Both the position numbers and the translations under genes were made by a program. The notes under the pieces were generated by a model. It was not told the DNA's origin. It saw only the letters and a program-made list of their open reading frames with translations, and made no database searches. Of a DNA stretch of 64,000 bases, positions 63,519 to 64,000 are shown piece after piece (position 1 is the first letter of the stretch; every line of letters begins with the position of its first letter). This DNA comes from Pseudomonas sp. UMAB-08. Its GTDB lineage: Bacteria > Pseudomonadota > Gammaproteobacteria > Pseudomonadales > Pseudomonadaceae. The stretch lies in the NCBI RefSeq assembly GCF_900095225.1, contig NZ_LT607416.1, positions 110,976 through 174,975 on the forward strand. Reading direction: 5' to 3'.

Positions 63519-64000
63519 GCCAGCCTCCAGCGCAGCAGGCGGCTGAGTTGATCGGCGAGCATGACCAGGATGAAGAACGTCAGCAGCATGCTTGCCACTT
63601 CACCCCCGGCGAACATGCGCATCGACAGGTCGATCTGCTGGCCCAGGCCGCCGGCGCCGACGAAGCCCATCACCACCGAGGCGCGGATCGCGCATTCCCA
63701 ACGGTACACCGTGTACGACAGCAGCTCCGCAGCGACATTGGGCAGGATGCCGTAGCAGAAGGCTGCCAGCCGACCACTGCCGGCCTGCATCAGGGCATGG
63801 GCCGGGCGCTGGTCGACCGACTCGAAGATCTCCGCGTAGACCTTGCCGAGCATGCCGCTGTAGGTGATGGCAATGGCCAGCACCCCGGCAGCCGGGCCGA
63901 GGCCGACGGCGCGGACGAACAGCAGGGCCCAGACGATTTCCGGCACGCTACGCAGGAAGATCAGCAGCCCGCGTACTGGCCAGCGCAGCAGTTGTGCCCA
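63515..64000 (-). CDS. phnE: Phosphonate-type ABC transporter permease (PhnE family), first gene, truncated by window edge
   Basis: 161 residues visible to the right edge; the frame is open to base 64000 and the start lies outside. Helices around WALLFVRAVGLGPAAGVLAIAI, EAA-like loop DQRPAHALMQAGSG and RASVVMGFVGAGGLGQQI are PhnE features. Paralogue of the downstream permease. An internal Met at 63946 is not the start. Confidence 0.88.
   Translation of the reverse strand, partial: WAQLLRWPVRGLLIFLRSVPEIVWALLFVRAVGLGPAAGVLAIAITYSGMLGKVYAEIFESVDQRPAHALMQAGSGRLAAFCYGILPNVAAELLSYTVYRWECAIRASVVMGFVGAGGLGQQIDLSMRMFAGGEVASMLLTFFILVMLADQLSRLLRWRLA

Noticed and set aside
1..64000. tRNA/rRNA genes, insertion sequences, prophage, CRISPR arrays, integron or attachment sites
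   Set aside because: No cloverleaf-like segments, transposase motifs, terminal repeats or regularly spaced direct repeats were seen by eye on either strand.

Overview
The window reads as a chromosomal segment of a fluorescent-group Pseudomonas. Evidence: the glucose-uptake / Entner-Doudoroff block (gtsD, oprB, hexR, zwf, pgl, eda) in its usual Pseudomonas arrangement, a dsbB-cyoABCDE block, fhp-type hmp, PA2169-type and DUF3820-type small proteins, moderately high GC and A-tract/T-tract hairpin terminators. I see no tRNA, rRNA, insertion sequence, phage or CRISPR array.

Layout. 1-6.6 kb: end of the glucose ABC transporter, the OprB porin, divergent hexR, and the zwf-pgl-eda operon with a HexR operator in the divergent promoter region. 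AANAANAA (Hfq/Crc-type) motifs sit directly in front of the oprB and zwf starts. 6.6-11.0 kb: single genes (class-V aminotransferase, DUF3820, PA2169-type protein, a membrane diguanylate cyclase, a small exported protein). 11.2-17.5 kb: one minus-strand operon with periplasmic adaptor, RND pump, response regulator and sensor kinase. 17.9-24.5 kb: a chaperone-usher fimbrial cluster with two chaperones. 24.6-28.4 kb: small proteins, a GNAT enzyme, cheV and hmp. 28.6-34.4 kb: dsbB and the cytochrome bo3 operon cyoABCDE. 34.7-36.9 kb: a three-gene envelope cassette (GT2 glycosyltransferase, CatB-type acetyltransferase, divergent PAP2-like membrane protein).

36.99-53.6 kb is the main accessory element: a complete MSHA-type type IV pilus locus on the minus strand, transcribed mshI-mshI2-J-K-L-M-N-E-G-F-B-A-C-D-O-P-Q, the same order as in Vibrio and Shewanella. 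Almost all junctions overlap by a few bases. Its promoter region carries a near-perfect palindrome over the -35 box. The assembly ATPase MshE has the N-terminal motif of c-di-GMP-binding MshEN domains. MshQ carries an unusual 18-unit, 16-20-residue repeat that looks like a beta-solenoid. A 22-codon mini-frame exactly fills the mshE-mshG gap.

53.8-60.3 kb: a minus-strand octaheme cytochrome c fused to HEAT and TPR repeats, divergent from an exported sulfatase, a FadL-type porin and a DUF3313 lipoprotein. 60.4-64 kb: a TerC/CBS/CorC membrane protein, a YqaA-family protein, and two PhnE-type phosphonate permeases, the second cut by the window edge.

The best candidates for under-described biology are the Pseudomonas MSHA pilus with its solenoid MshQ and c-di-GMP-type ATPase, the octaheme-HEAT-TPR cytochrome next to the sulfatase cassette, and the GT2/CatB/PAP2-like trio. 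Family assignments come from reading motifs by eye; no database search was possible.
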